DNA from: Chitinophagaceae bacterium
GTDB taxonomy: Bacteria > Bacteroidota > Bacteroidia > Chitinophagales > Chitinophagaceae
NCBI GenBank assembly: GCA_019752045.1
Contig: JAIEMP010000007.1
Coordinates: forward strand, 62,001 to 126,000
Length of the DNA stretch: 64,000 nucleotides
Reading direction: 5' to 3'
The notes beneath the pieces were generated by a model. The model was not told the DNA's origin. It was given only the letters and a program-made list of their open reading frames with translations, and ran no database searches. Positions within the stretch are counted from its first letter, which is position 1; the number at the start of each line of letters is the position of its first letter. This document shows, piece after piece, positions 27,639-36,385 of the stretch. The translations under genes were made by a program, and so were the position numbers.

Positions 27639-28919
27639 TTATGAATTTGGATTCTTCCGCTTTTTCTTCCGTTTCTTTTTCAGCAATGAGTAAGGTGTAT
27701 TTCCGAATTGTTCTTTTGCTGAAAGCAGCACATCAAGAAGGCTTTCTTTAGATGCTGAAACAATAACAGTCTTTTCTTTGTTTTTCGAAATCGTCATTTC
27801 CTTACCGACAGCGCTGGAAGAATGACTACTTTCTTTTTCATCCTGCCCGATTACATTTTCAATAGGATGATTAGAGAGTTTGTTTTGTATAGCCGCCATA
27901 CTGTAACCCTTGCCCAAATCACTTCCGTTAAAAACACATTTATTCTGGTTGTCGACAAACGTAATTCCATACAACCGGCCTTCGATGTTTTGTCGAAGGA
28001 CCGTATAGATGTTCTTTTGCTTCAGATGTTCCATCAATTTTTTCATAGTAGGTGGAGCCTGGGCAATGCATTCATCAACTTTCACTTTTACAAAAGATTT
28101 CAGGTTTTCGTTTCCCGTTTCATTTGCTGCAAACTTTTTCTCCAGGTTATCTAAAGTCGGTTTACATCCAATTGAACTTGCTTTAATGGGAATACCCACT
28201 TTATTTCCATCTGCATCCAGCACCCGGTAAATCAGTCCACGATTTTTGTAAATCCCTCCTTCTTCTTTTCCTCTGTCGGCAACCACATTGAATTGTTTTA
28301 GTGCAGCATTAAATTCAGGCAACGAACAATACTTATAACTACTGAGAACTGCACCCACCACATTAGAGATATTTCTTTTTGTTTCTGATTTTCCATAGAT
28401 CACTTTTTCTGCATTCACAGGTTTAATGCCAGGTTTTCTTAATTGCTGCTGTCTTTCTGCTCTTACTAACCCATACTGCTTTTCAATTTCCTTTCTTGCT
28501 TTTTCCGACTGATTTCTTCCGATATTATGTGTATTAATCCTGCTGCCATCAGACTTGATAGTAGTGCTCACAATGTGGATATGCGGATGCCCTGCATCAT
28601 CATGTTTATAAACGAGGTAAGGCTGTTCACCAAACCCAATTTTTTCCATGTAGTTTGATGCAATCTGGAGCAATTTATTTTCAGCCAATTTTTCGGATGG
28701 GTCAAAATTGAGAGATACATGCAGGGTTTTAGTGCTGGCTCTTTCATTCAAACTGTTCAGCCTTTCAAAACCCGCCAGCTTCTGATAAAAGTTCATCTCT
28801 TTTGCATCCTTTAAATAATTTGCTGCATGAAGACAAACAGCAATTCCTTTCTGCACTTTCTTTTCGTTGTAGTTCAGCGTCGCTTCGATACTTTTCGGTA
28901 TGGTTATTTTTGCAACCAA
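27639..28919 (-). CDS. Relaxase/mobilisation nuclease (HUH, MobA/VirD2-like)
   Basis: A 426-residue DNA relaxase that nicks the transfer origin. The N-terminus MVAKITIPKSIEATLNYNEKK carries candidate Tyr17. The metal-binding HUH motif is HDDAGHPHIHIVST (H111, H113, H115). SDGSRINTHNIGRNQSEKARKEIE is the typical continuation of Bacteroidota relaxases. The C-terminal third is basic. No ATG lies near the conserved start, an in-frame stop is just upstream, and translation must begin at TTG 28917-28919, 16 nt inside the end of the MobC-like gene, so the two are translationally coupled. Confidence 0.88.
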   Translation of the reverse strand: MVAKITIPKSIEATLNYNEKKVQKGIAVCLHAANYLKDAKEMNFYQKLAGFERLNSLNERASTKTLHVSLNFDPSEKLAENKLLQIASNYMEKIGFGEQPYLVYKHDDAGHPHIHIVSTTIKSDGSRINTHNIGRNQSEKARKEIEKQYGLVRAERQQQLRKPGIKPVNAEKVIYGKSETKRNISNVVGAVLSSYKYCSLPEFNAALKQFNVVADRGKEEGGIYKNRGLIYRVLDADGNKVGIPIKASSIGCKPTLDNLEKKFAANETGNENLKSFVKVKVDECIAQAPPTMKKLMEHLKQKNIYTVLRQNIEGRLYGITFVDNQNKCVFNGSDLGKGYSMAAIQNKLSNHPIENVIGQDEKESSHSSSAVGKEMTISKNKEKTVIVSASKESLLDVLLSAKEQFGNTPYSLLKKKRKKKRKNPNS

Positions 28920-29299
28920 TGTTCATAGAGTTGGTTCATCCGTAATTTGATTTCATCTACTTTGCTGTTTAAGGCTTTTTGTAAACCATCATATTGCTGC
29001 ACCCAAACCCTGAACTCCGGTATCTTATCAAGTATATGAAGTTTGTGCACTGCCTGGTTGAAATTGTTGCCAATGGCATTGAGTTCTTTTTTAAGCCCCA
29101 GCATGTCCAATAGAAAATCATCTGCACTTTCATTTCTGTACTTCACAGTTACAGGTTTTTGCAGGGCTACTTTCCGCAGGTAACTGCTGGTATCTTTTTC
29201 GGTAGTTTGTTGTTGAAATTTTTCAAGTTGGCTAAACTCCGTCTCGTTCATCCTCACCACCACCATTTTCCGCCTCACTTCTTTTTCACTTTTCTTCAT
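28904..29299 (-). CDS. MobC-like relaxosome protein
   Basis: A 131-residue basic protein with an N-terminal ribbon-helix-helix-like segment (MVVVRMNETEFSQLEKF) and the MobC signature LKKELNAIGNNFNQAVHKL (about 73-92). It binds oriT and helps the relaxase open the DNA. It overlaps the relaxase gene by 16 nt and lies 50 bp from a strong hairpin that I take as the oriT region. Confidence 0.82.
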   Translation of the reverse strand: MKKSEKEVRRKMVVVRMNETEFSQLEKFQQQTTEKDTSSYLRKVALQKPVTVKYRNESADDFLLDMLGLKKELNAIGNNFNQAVHKLHILDKIPEFRVWVQQYDGLQKALNSKVDEIKLRMNQLYEHWLQK

Positions 29300-29334
29300 G
29301 GTTTGTCGTTTTCTGTTTCAATACCCCGAAGCGA

Positions 29335-29414
29335 CTCCGGAGCGAAGGGCAAGATGACCCAAACGTATAACGTTTGTACATCTTGCCATGTGCAAGACCG
29401 GGCACATTATGCCC
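29335..29414. other. Candidate oriT: cluster of inverted repeats upstream of mobC
   Basis: Directly upstream of the mobilisation genes lie CTCCGGAG (29335-29342), a nested hairpin with outer arms GCAAGATG/CATCTTGC (29349-29356, 29379-29386) and inner arms CAAACGT/ACGTTTG (29360-29366, 29370-29376), CTTGC/GCAAG (29382-29386, 29392-29396), and GGGCA/TGCCC (29400-29404, 29410-29414). Transfer origins usually lie here and have this kind of structure. The nick site cannot be read. Confidence 0.5.
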
Positions 29415-29540
29415 TTATAGAATTTAATTGTTGACAATATTTTAAACTCTTGCAAATTCACAGGAAAACAGATGTAAAATCTGTACCAGTATTGAAGTTT
29501 TCATGGCTATTATTTAGCCAGGAAAAACAATTTTTAGAAG

Positions 29541-31262
29541 TTAGCCTTTTGCTTTTGAGTGGGGTTTATTTGAACTGAAATACCTGTGAAAATCAGGCAT
29601 AGGTTCTTCCTTAAAACGCAGACCGCCGGAGTGGTAAATTTCATCAAAAATTGCCTGCTCATACACTGAAAAATGGCAAAGTGTATCGGACATTTGAGCA
29701 TAGTCTTTAAACTTTTCCGGTTGCTTCAAATAATAACCGCAAACATCCAATTCATCTATTGCATACATGTGACCATGAAGCTGCCTTCGGCTGCGTAAAA
29801 AATCTAAAAATTTACCTTGCGGATTGCGCCTGTGATGCTTTAATGTAAGTAGAAAAATTTCAAGATCATCAATGTAAACACTCCAGGGATAATTATCAGT
29901 CTTACCTTTTTTCAGCAGCAGGTTTAAATCTGTTTGCAAACTCCCGAATCGTTCTAATGTAACTACTATGGAAAACACAGAATGAAACCTGGCAGGATTT
30001 ACTGTATAAAGAACCTTTCTTCTCTCATCTTTTATATCAAATCGCTCCTGGCCTGCAAATAAACTCTCAACCCGTTTGCATTGATTATATCCGTACTGTA
30101 CAGAATCTTCAAAATCATCTTTTAATCTTACAATAGCTCTCTGCATATCCCGAAAAGGTTCTCTTAACTTAGATGCTTTGGTTTCTACAATAATAGCAGT
30201 GCCTTTCGTCAGGACAAGCAAGTCCTGCTCATGGCCTTCAACAACGAAGTAGTTCTCATACAAGAATGAAGAAGAATCATTGAAAACAGATCTGAATATC
30301 TCTGCAACTTTTCTTTCCAATTCTTTCTCACGATGCTTACGAATTTTGTCCTTAAAACTTTCGTCTTTCAACAAGAAATCATACATGCGCCTGTAAATGG
30401 CAATAGGAATTTGCTTCTGGCATATATGCAGGTATTTATTTTCAGATATTTCGAGAATCGGCGCCAGTTCGATTGGGTTATTTTCTGTGTAGTATCTGAA
30501 AGATTTTAATGAGGCTGGTTTACAAGAAAACAGATTCAGGAATTTATCAACTTTATCTTTATCTAGTGTATGGTATAAATCCTCTTTTGAAAACAAAAGA
30601 TAAGCATGTGTTTTAGCATGAAATGACAACAGCGCATTGCTGACTTCCTCTGGCAGTTGATCAATACCTTCAGAGAATGTTATTTGTTTGGAATGAAACT
30701 TTGCATGAAACTCATTGAACTCTTTGGTATGGGTAAACTCCATTACCTGATCGAACCTGATTTTTGTTACTAATTCTGTTGCTTTATAAACTTCAATAAG
30801 AAAATCTATATCAAGGCCAAAAGTCCCAATTATTTTTTCTTCAAATGGCTGAAAAACTGTTCTGATTTTTTCTAAATCCTGTTCCACATAACTTAGTACA
30901 CCATTATCAAAATGGTTTCTGAAGGCCATCTCATGAATAGCCGCATCTTCAGTATAATCCTCGAAGTTCTGAACATGATAATAGCTGCGAATTTCATTTA
31001 CTAAATCGGCTAATTCACCAATAGTCGCCGGGCTAAAGTCAAACGGTTCACAACCTTCATTTTCGGTAAATGCATTAAGTGCAATAAGGTAGAAAAAGTC
31101 TTTAAGCTTGGACTCGAATTTATTTAGTTCTATATCTATTAAATCTTTTGGCCGGTGTTTAATCAAATAAGCAAAAAAACCAGCGAAGCTTTCGGGCTCA
31201 AACGTACTTACTTTACAAATCAGTTTATCAATCGCATTTTCCAGCTTTTCATTTTTAGCCAT
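29541..31262 (-). CDS. PD-(D/E)XK-like nuclease appended to the Wadjet operon
   Basis: A 573-residue protein from ATG 31260-31262. A TTG start at 31277 would overlap jetD by 11 nt. I do not recognise the whole protein. The N-terminal 300 residues look helical. A nuclease-like core lies at about 310-370: the helix REKELERKVAEIF, then ENYFVVEGHEQDLLVLT with D347, then AIIVETKASKL with E360-T-K362, so D-x12-E-T-K. The C-terminal 200 residues are unassigned. It is 4 bp after jetD on the same strand, so it is very likely co-expressed with Wadjet. It is not one of the four known Jet proteins. Confidence 0.65.
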   Translation of the reverse strand: MAKNEKLENAIDKLICKVSTFEPESFAGFFAYLIKHRPKDLIDIELNKFESKLKDFFYLIALNAFTENEGCEPFDFSPATIGELADLVNEIRSYYHVQNFEDYTEDAAIHEMAFRNHFDNGVLSYVEQDLEKIRTVFQPFEEKIIGTFGLDIDFLIEVYKATELVTKIRFDQVMEFTHTKEFNEFHAKFHSKQITFSEGIDQLPEEVSNALLSFHAKTHAYLLFSKEDLYHTLDKDKVDKFLNLFSCKPASLKSFRYYTENNPIELAPILEISENKYLHICQKQIPIAIYRRMYDFLLKDESFKDKIRKHREKELERKVAEIFRSVFNDSSSFLYENYFVVEGHEQDLLVLTKGTAIIVETKASKLREPFRDMQRAIVRLKDDFEDSVQYGYNQCKRVESLFAGQERFDIKDERRKVLYTVNPARFHSVFSIVVTLERFGSLQTDLNLLLKKGKTDNYPWSVYIDDLEIFLLTLKHHRRNPQGKFLDFLRSRRQLHGHMYAIDELDVCGYYLKQPEKFKDYAQMSDTLCHFSVYEQAIFDEIYHSGGLRFKEEPMPDFHRYFSSNKPHSKAKG

Positions 31263-31266
31263 TCTT

Positions 31267-32415
31267 TTAAACTCCAACTGAGAGTAATTTAAGTTGTTCT
31301 GAAATATAAGAATTGGTTATGCGTTCCTGCTCTAACCTTTTACTATTGCTTTGCAAAAACTCGTACAGTTTTAATTCATCAGTATTTAACTTTTCCAATA
31401 GTAGTTTCCTATAAGTAGATGTAACCGAAAACTGGCTGAACTGACTGTAAGTTTTCTCATCCATTAAAAAACTTTTTGCTTCCGGGTAGTATTGCCGGAT
31501 AATATTCAACATTTCAAACCCAGCCGCATCAAGGTCAAACCAGCAAAATAATTGTGCTTTTGCAAGCCAGGGAATGTGTTTGCTTATCCTGCTTTTAAAA
31601 CCTTCCCCAAAAATTGCTACGGCATTTTTTACCTTGGGAAATGAAAGAAAACATGACCTGTTTTCAACTATAAAAACTCTTTCAGGCTTCCAATTCAGCA
31701 ATGCCGAGTCTTCTAATGTCAATGCTAACTCATCATATCCAATTATTGGTTTCAGGGTTTCATCCAATATTCTTATCTGGGCATAGATATTTGGTTTCTT
31801 GATGTAGTATCGGTTGGAAAAATCAGTTTCAGTTTTGTTTATCCAATTGGCAGGTAGCACTACATCCAGCATTTTTTTTAATGCTGCGGTATTATCCTCA
31901 ACAAACTTAGAATGAACTTCAATTGGCAACTCTCTTAAGTATAGATTATGAGGTGGTTTATTATTGTAGAAATAAACACAGACTTTTATTAAATCATCTA
32001 TTTTATCTGCTTGGTTAAGTAGGAAAATGACGTTTTCTTTAGCCCAGGCTGACAAGCTATTAAATGATGCGGTTATGTTATCAAAAGCATTAATAATCGC
32101 TTCATAGTCTTTTGTTCGCTTTGTATAAAAAAGGTAATCATTGAGGGATTCAAAAAATATTTTTGACGGTATTTTTTGCTTTGTGCCGTCAACTACTTTG
32201 TCTTTCCATTCAATAGTGTAACCTTTCCCTTTTACTTGCTTTGATTGCTCATAAAGTGGAACGATTGCGGCCTTAAGTTCGCTGAAATTTGTACCTGACA
32301 ACTTCTTATTGGAAGGTATTATCAGGGGAAAAATATCCTGCTCTTTCAAAACTGCTGTGATAACCTTATTAAACAGTTTATCCGATTTCTCAAAAAGTTC
32401 ATTTTGTGTTATCAT
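31267..32415 (-). CDS. jetD: Wadjet nuclease subunit JetD
   Basis: A 382-residue JetD-type protein (DUF3322 plus DUF2220). In Wadjet, JetD is the TOPRIM-like, topoisomerase VI A-related nuclease that cuts small circular DNA after extrusion. The C-terminal TOPRIM core is visible: RVFIVENRSCFLSFP with E251, AVAIFGEGFKSR, and LFCWFDLDAAGFEML with D294 and D296, then IRQYYPEA. The N-terminal 240 residues are the DUF3322 part that binds the rest of the complex. The start overlaps jetC's stop by 4 nt (ATGA). Confidence 0.88.
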   Translation of the reverse strand: MITQNELFEKSDKLFNKVITAVLKEQDIFPLIIPSNKKLSGTNFSELKAAIVPLYEQSKQVKGKGYTIEWKDKVVDGTKQKIPSKIFFESLNDYLFYTKRTKDYEAIINAFDNITASFNSLSAWAKENVIFLLNQADKIDDLIKVCVYFYNNKPPHNLYLRELPIEVHSKFVEDNTAALKKMLDVVLPANWINKTETDFSNRYYIKKPNIYAQIRILDETLKPIIGYDELALTLEDSALLNWKPERVFIVENRSCFLSFPKVKNAVAIFGEGFKSRISKHIPWLAKAQLFCWFDLDAAGFEMLNIIRQYYPEAKSFLMDEKTYSQFSQFSVTSTYRKLLLEKLNTDELKLYEFLQSNSKRLEQERITNSYISEQLKLLSVGV

Positions 32416-35400
32416 TCTTTTGTTTCGGCTAACTGTTTAAAACTTTCCTTCTTCTCGTAGTACTGTTCCATTGTAAGGTTATACAGAACGGAGCTTTTCT
32501 TGTTTTTTATTTCCACAAAATGAACCGCATTAATGTAGGGCTCAGCAATATTAATTTTGTCCAGCGGGGTAACCACCAATATCTGAAGATTTAGCTGTGC
32601 GCAAAACTCCATGAGGAACCGGCTCTTTTCAGGATCTAACTTACTGAATGCCTCATCAACTGTGATAAAGCGGAGACTTTTATGCTGTTTGCCTTGTTGA
32701 AATATTCCAAACTGGTGAGCAATAGCAGCACCTAAGATAGCGTATGTAAACTGTGCTTTTTGCCCACCGGAATAGCTGGCTGTATTGTCATGATATTGAC
32801 CTGGTTTATTCTCCACAGCCGAATATTCTCTGGCACTGAATAAAAGCCAATTTCTTACATCTGTTACCTTTCTTCGCCAGGTTTCTTCTTTCTGTAATTC
32901 AGTAATTAACTCCTTGATATTATTAAAAACCTCCTGACGGTAACTCTCATCCTTCTGAATTGCAAAATCCAGTGTATTGGGTATGGCAGCATTTAACTGA
33001 CCTCTGAAAATATTTATTTCATTTTCACCCCTTAGCTGGCGACATTCTAATTGAAGATAAGTATCAGGATTGCGGTTGAAGGTTATCTTCTTTAACGGCA
33101 CATTCAATTCCTCAATCATATCCTCAATTTTACTTAACTCATTGTTGAGCCAAGCCCTGTAACTGGTAAGTGCATCAAGCATACTTTTATCCATATAATC
33201 CCGGAACCGTCGCTTATGCTCAACGAGCCGCTGTGTTTGTATTGTTTTATACAAATCTTCCAGGTCACCAAGTCCTGTGAGGTCGGGTTTAATGTTAATT
33301 ACATCTCCGCTCCAGTTAGCAAACACATTGGTAATCTTTTCTCCCGGATTTATAAAGGTTGCAATTAATGTAGTGGTATCAAGTTCAAGTTTATTAACCA
33401 CATTACCTGCTGTCTTTTGCCTTGCCTTTAATTTAATTGCAGATTGCATCATCATACTATCAAACTGCGTTAATGTTTGAATACCCGATGAAGCAATTTC
33501 TTCTTCTTTTAAAAATTCAATAATTGCCTTTTCACCCGCATCCTGTAATTCTTCAAATTTCAGGGTGAGCTTACGCAGATTCTTGCTGTTATATTCGCCG
33601 TCAAGTTTACTAATCCTTGTTATTAAAGCATCTCTTTTCTCATTCTCAGTCTGTAATTGTTTTCCTACTTCTTTGATTTGATTTTCAATTAACTCATAAG
33701 CATCTGTTGATTTTTTTAAATCCTGCACCTGCTTATTCAATGTGTTAATCTTTTCTGCATGTTGCGCCCAGTTTATGTCATCATAATTTTTTATCTGGAT
33801 GAGATTAGAAATGGTTTGCACTTTTAGCTGCAAAGCAGTAATAAGGGGTGTTAGTTCTTTGATCTCACCGGAAAGCGCAGCATGTAATTTTTCTTCATTA
33901 TACTTCTGCTGCTGCAAATATTGAATGGTCGCTTTGTTATCCCATCCCAACCTGTATTTTGACTTATTCCATCTTCCCGGCCGGTCGTCCTTTTCATGCC
34001 GGTTTACATTCCGCATCAAGCCATTTGATGTAACGGCCTTTGGTGAACCATAAAATACTTCCAGATCATCGGTACAATAATAATTAAACCTGTCAAGCAG
34101 AGTGGTTTCAAGCCACTTCGAATATTCTGATTCCTTTAGTTCAAGTTTATTTACCAAAGCGTCGCTCTCAGTTGGCCAACGTACAATACTGTTGGATGGC
34201 CTTCGGTCAATTTTATGATATACCAGCTTTGTCCGCATATCATTGTTATAAATAAACTGGTTAGCTGCTTTGCTGAATTTTTCCGGAACCAACAGCTGCA
34301 TCGAAAAGTTATGCAGCAATTTTTCTATTGAATCTTCCCAAAGATTTTCAGTTGCTTTCACTTTGATTAATTCACCTACAAACGGAATTTCATCTTCTGT
34401 TGTTTCCAGTATATCAACCAATCTTTTTCTTGCATTAATAAGGTCATCCGGGATACGGTTTTTCCGTGCTAAAAGCGAAGTAATTTGCTGTTGCAGATTC
34501 TCGATTTTGTTACCTACGCTTTCCTGCTCAATTTTTAGTCTCAATTTCTTTTCAGCAAATTTTTCTGATTCCGCAGGAACAGAGGTATTTAATTCAAGTA
34601 TTTTATTGTAATTATCTCTAAATACAGCTACATCAATTTCAGTATCCAGCTTTAGCTGCTCGCAAAATTTTACATACCGGGTGTTTTCAGCACTTTTACG
34701 ATTTCTTTTTTCCGTTTCTCCTTCGATATCTTTATTCAGGAGTGAAATCTGGCTGTCAATATTCAATGCAGCTCGTTGCATAACAAGCTGTTCCTTTTCT
34801 TTATCAAGTCTATCTACGGAAGCAGAAATTAACTCTTTATCCCTGTTGGCAATTTCAATATCCAGTTCAAGCCTCTCAACATCTTTCTCAAGCAGTCCAT
34901 ACTCAATTTTACCAAGATAAAAAGGCATCTGTTCTTCTATAAAATCCAGCTGTTCTTTTTTTTGTCGCAATTCATCCAGCCTGTGTTTGTTTTGTATTAC
35001 CGGCTCCAGCAATTCAAGTTGCTTTTCATCTTTTTGTATGGCCTTGTGGCTGATCAACAAATCGCTGTAGTGATTATAGAGGCTTTTAAATTGTTCCTCA
35101 GCATCTGATTCCTCCAGCATTTCCTGCCGGATAAAATTGGTTAAATCGCCTAATACTTTAATTCCAACCGTCTGGCTGAAAAGTGAGAGGGCTTTATCTC
35201 TCAAACCGAACAATTCGCTAAACCTGGCCGCATATTCTTTAAAGCTGTTATAAAGTTCAGTTTTGGCATATTGCTTTACCAATTTCTTCTTCCAGTCGCC
35301 TTTAAAATCAAAATGGTCTTTGCCAAAATGATCAGTAATATTCAGCGGGTAGGGAGAAACTATAAATATCTTCTGAAGCCCGCCATTACTAAACCATCTG

Positions 35401-35810
35401 ACCTGTACCAATGTAATTGTATGCTGTGTTCCGGAATTTTGAAAACAGGCGAGTAAAACTGAGTAAGGATTATCTGTCTTGGTGCGCAACTGTTCGGTCT
35501 TCGATTTTTCCTCAGCTTCCGAAAATGTTTTACCGTGATAACCCCAGAAATAGGAATTTTCATCCCGTTCCTTTTTCGATTCAGCACCCGAAGATTGATT
35601 GTAAAATCTTTTGTTGGTAGGAACGAGTATGGTGAGTAACGCATCAATCAGCGTTGTTTTACCACTGCCGTTTGCGCCGGTTAGCAGTGAAGTGCGACCA
35701 TCCGGCTGCAGTTTATATACTTTCCCGTTAAATGTACCCCAGTTAAACACCTCAAGGTATCTTAGCCGGTATCCATTATCTGAATTATTATTGCTGAACA
35801 GTGTTGACAT
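32412..35810 (-). CDS. jetC: Wadjet SMC/MukB-like ATPase JetC
   Basis: A 1132-residue SMC-type ATPase, the motor of Wadjet loop extrusion. Walker A is LLTGANGSGKTTLID (45-52), the ABC signature is ASYSGGQKAQFTYA (about 1012-1020), and Walker B is RFITVDEAFSKLD (D1052, E1053). Two long coiled-coil stretches (about 270-450 and 640-860) flank a hinge-like middle region. The N-terminus YRLRYLEVFNWGTFNGKVY is typical of COG4913-type JetC. It overlaps jetB by 23 nt and jetD by 4 nt. Confidence 0.93.
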   Translation of the reverse strand: MSTLFSNNNSDNGYRLRYLEVFNWGTFNGKVYKLQPDGRTSLLTGANGSGKTTLIDALLTILVPTNKRFYNQSSGAESKKERDENSYFWGYHGKTFSEAEEKSKTEQLRTKTDNPYSVLLACFQNSGTQHTITLVQVRWFSNGGLQKIFIVSPYPLNITDHFGKDHFDFKGDWKKKLVKQYAKTELYNSFKEYAARFSELFGLRDKALSLFSQTVGIKVLGDLTNFIRQEMLEESDAEEQFKSLYNHYSDLLISHKAIQKDEKQLELLEPVIQNKHRLDELRQKKEQLDFIEEQMPFYLGKIEYGLLEKDVERLELDIEIANRDKELISASVDRLDKEKEQLVMQRAALNIDSQISLLNKDIEGETEKRNRKSAENTRYVKFCEQLKLDTEIDVAVFRDNYNKILELNTSVPAESEKFAEKKLRLKIEQESVGNKIENLQQQITSLLARKNRIPDDLINARKRLVDILETTEDEIPFVGELIKVKATENLWEDSIEKLLHNFSMQLLVPEKFSKAANQFIYNNDMRTKLVYHKIDRRPSNSIVRWPTESDALVNKLELKESEYSKWLETTLLDRFNYYCTDDLEVFYGSPKAVTSNGLMRNVNRHEKDDRPGRWNKSKYRLGWDNKATIQYLQQQKYNEEKLHAALSGEIKELTPLITALQLKVQTISNLIQIKNYDDINWAQHAEKINTLNKQVQDLKKSTDAYELIENQIKEVGKQLQTENEKRDALITRISKLDGEYNSKNLRKLTLKFEELQDAGEKAIIEFLKEEEIASSGIQTLTQFDSMMMQSAIKLKARQKTAGNVVNKLELDTTTLIATFINPGEKITNVFANWSGDVINIKPDLTGLGDLEDLYKTIQTQRLVEHKRRFRDYMDKSMLDALTSYRAWLNNELSKIEDMIEELNVPLKKITFNRNPDTYLQLECRQLRGENEINIFRGQLNAAIPNTLDFAIQKDESYRQEVFNNIKELITELQKEETWRRKVTDVRNWLLFSAREYSAVENKPGQYHDNTASYSGGQKAQFTYAILGAAIAHQFGIFQQGKQHKSLRFITVDEAFSKLDPEKSRFLMEFCAQLNLQILVVTPLDKINIAEPYINAVHFVEIKNKKSSVLYNLTMEQYYEKKESFKQLAETKE

Positions 35811-36384
35811 AGTTGCTTAACTTATTCTTTATTTCTTCAAGTTTATCATTGCTGATAAATGCCTTGATAATTCTTTTTATTTCGTACTGGTTATTATCCT
35901 TATTGACAGTATCCTCACGATTCAGCTTTAGTATGCCAATATTTATTAAACTGGTTATTGGTTTTGATAGATCTTTCCAAAGTTTACTTTTATTGGTTTG
36001 TTCTTTATAAAACAATTCAATCCGTTCTTTTATTTCTTTTTGGGTGAGATAGAATTTTGTTCCTTCGCTTTTTACATCAAACTCTTCAAGTCCTTCCCTG
36101 AGCATTACAGCCAGCAATGTAGCTTCATAATTCAGGGATTGTTTTTTCATAAGGCGTGGTAGTGGATGATCATCATTTTCATCAGTTTCGGGCTGCATAA
36201 CCCTTGCAAAGCCATCCTGCTCATTGATGATTAGTTCCATACCTATCTTACCAAAGTATTCCTGTATGGCAGATTGCCAGCCCAGTAATTCCCGCCAGAT
36301 GTTTTTATCATCTGCATACACAGGCCCCTGCAATAGTTTAATTATGACGGCGGCAAATGGAGCCCTTGCTGTTTTTATTTCCAT
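35788..36384 (-). CDS. jetB: Wadjet subunit JetB (DUF4194)
   Basis: A 198-residue DUF4194 protein, the MukE-like (KITE) winged-helix subunit of the Wadjet condensin. Recognisable parts: VIIKLLQGPVYADDKNIWRELL at the N-terminus (the typical start of the family), YFGKIGMELIINEQDGFARV, and EATLLAVMLREGLEEFD. Downstream wHTH-like helices end in a C-terminal tail that overlaps the jetC start. It lies one base after jetA. Confidence 0.88.
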   Translation of the reverse strand: MEIKTARAPFAAVIIKLLQGPVYADDKNIWRELLGWQSAIQEYFGKIGMELIINEQDGFARVMQPETDENDDHPLPRLMKKQSLNYEATLLAVMLREGLEEFDVKSEGTKFYLTQKEIKERIELFYKEQTNKSKLWKDLSKPITSLINIGILKLNREDTVNKDNNQYEIKRIIKAFISNDKLEEIKNKLSNYVNTVQQ

Positions 36385-36385
36385 A

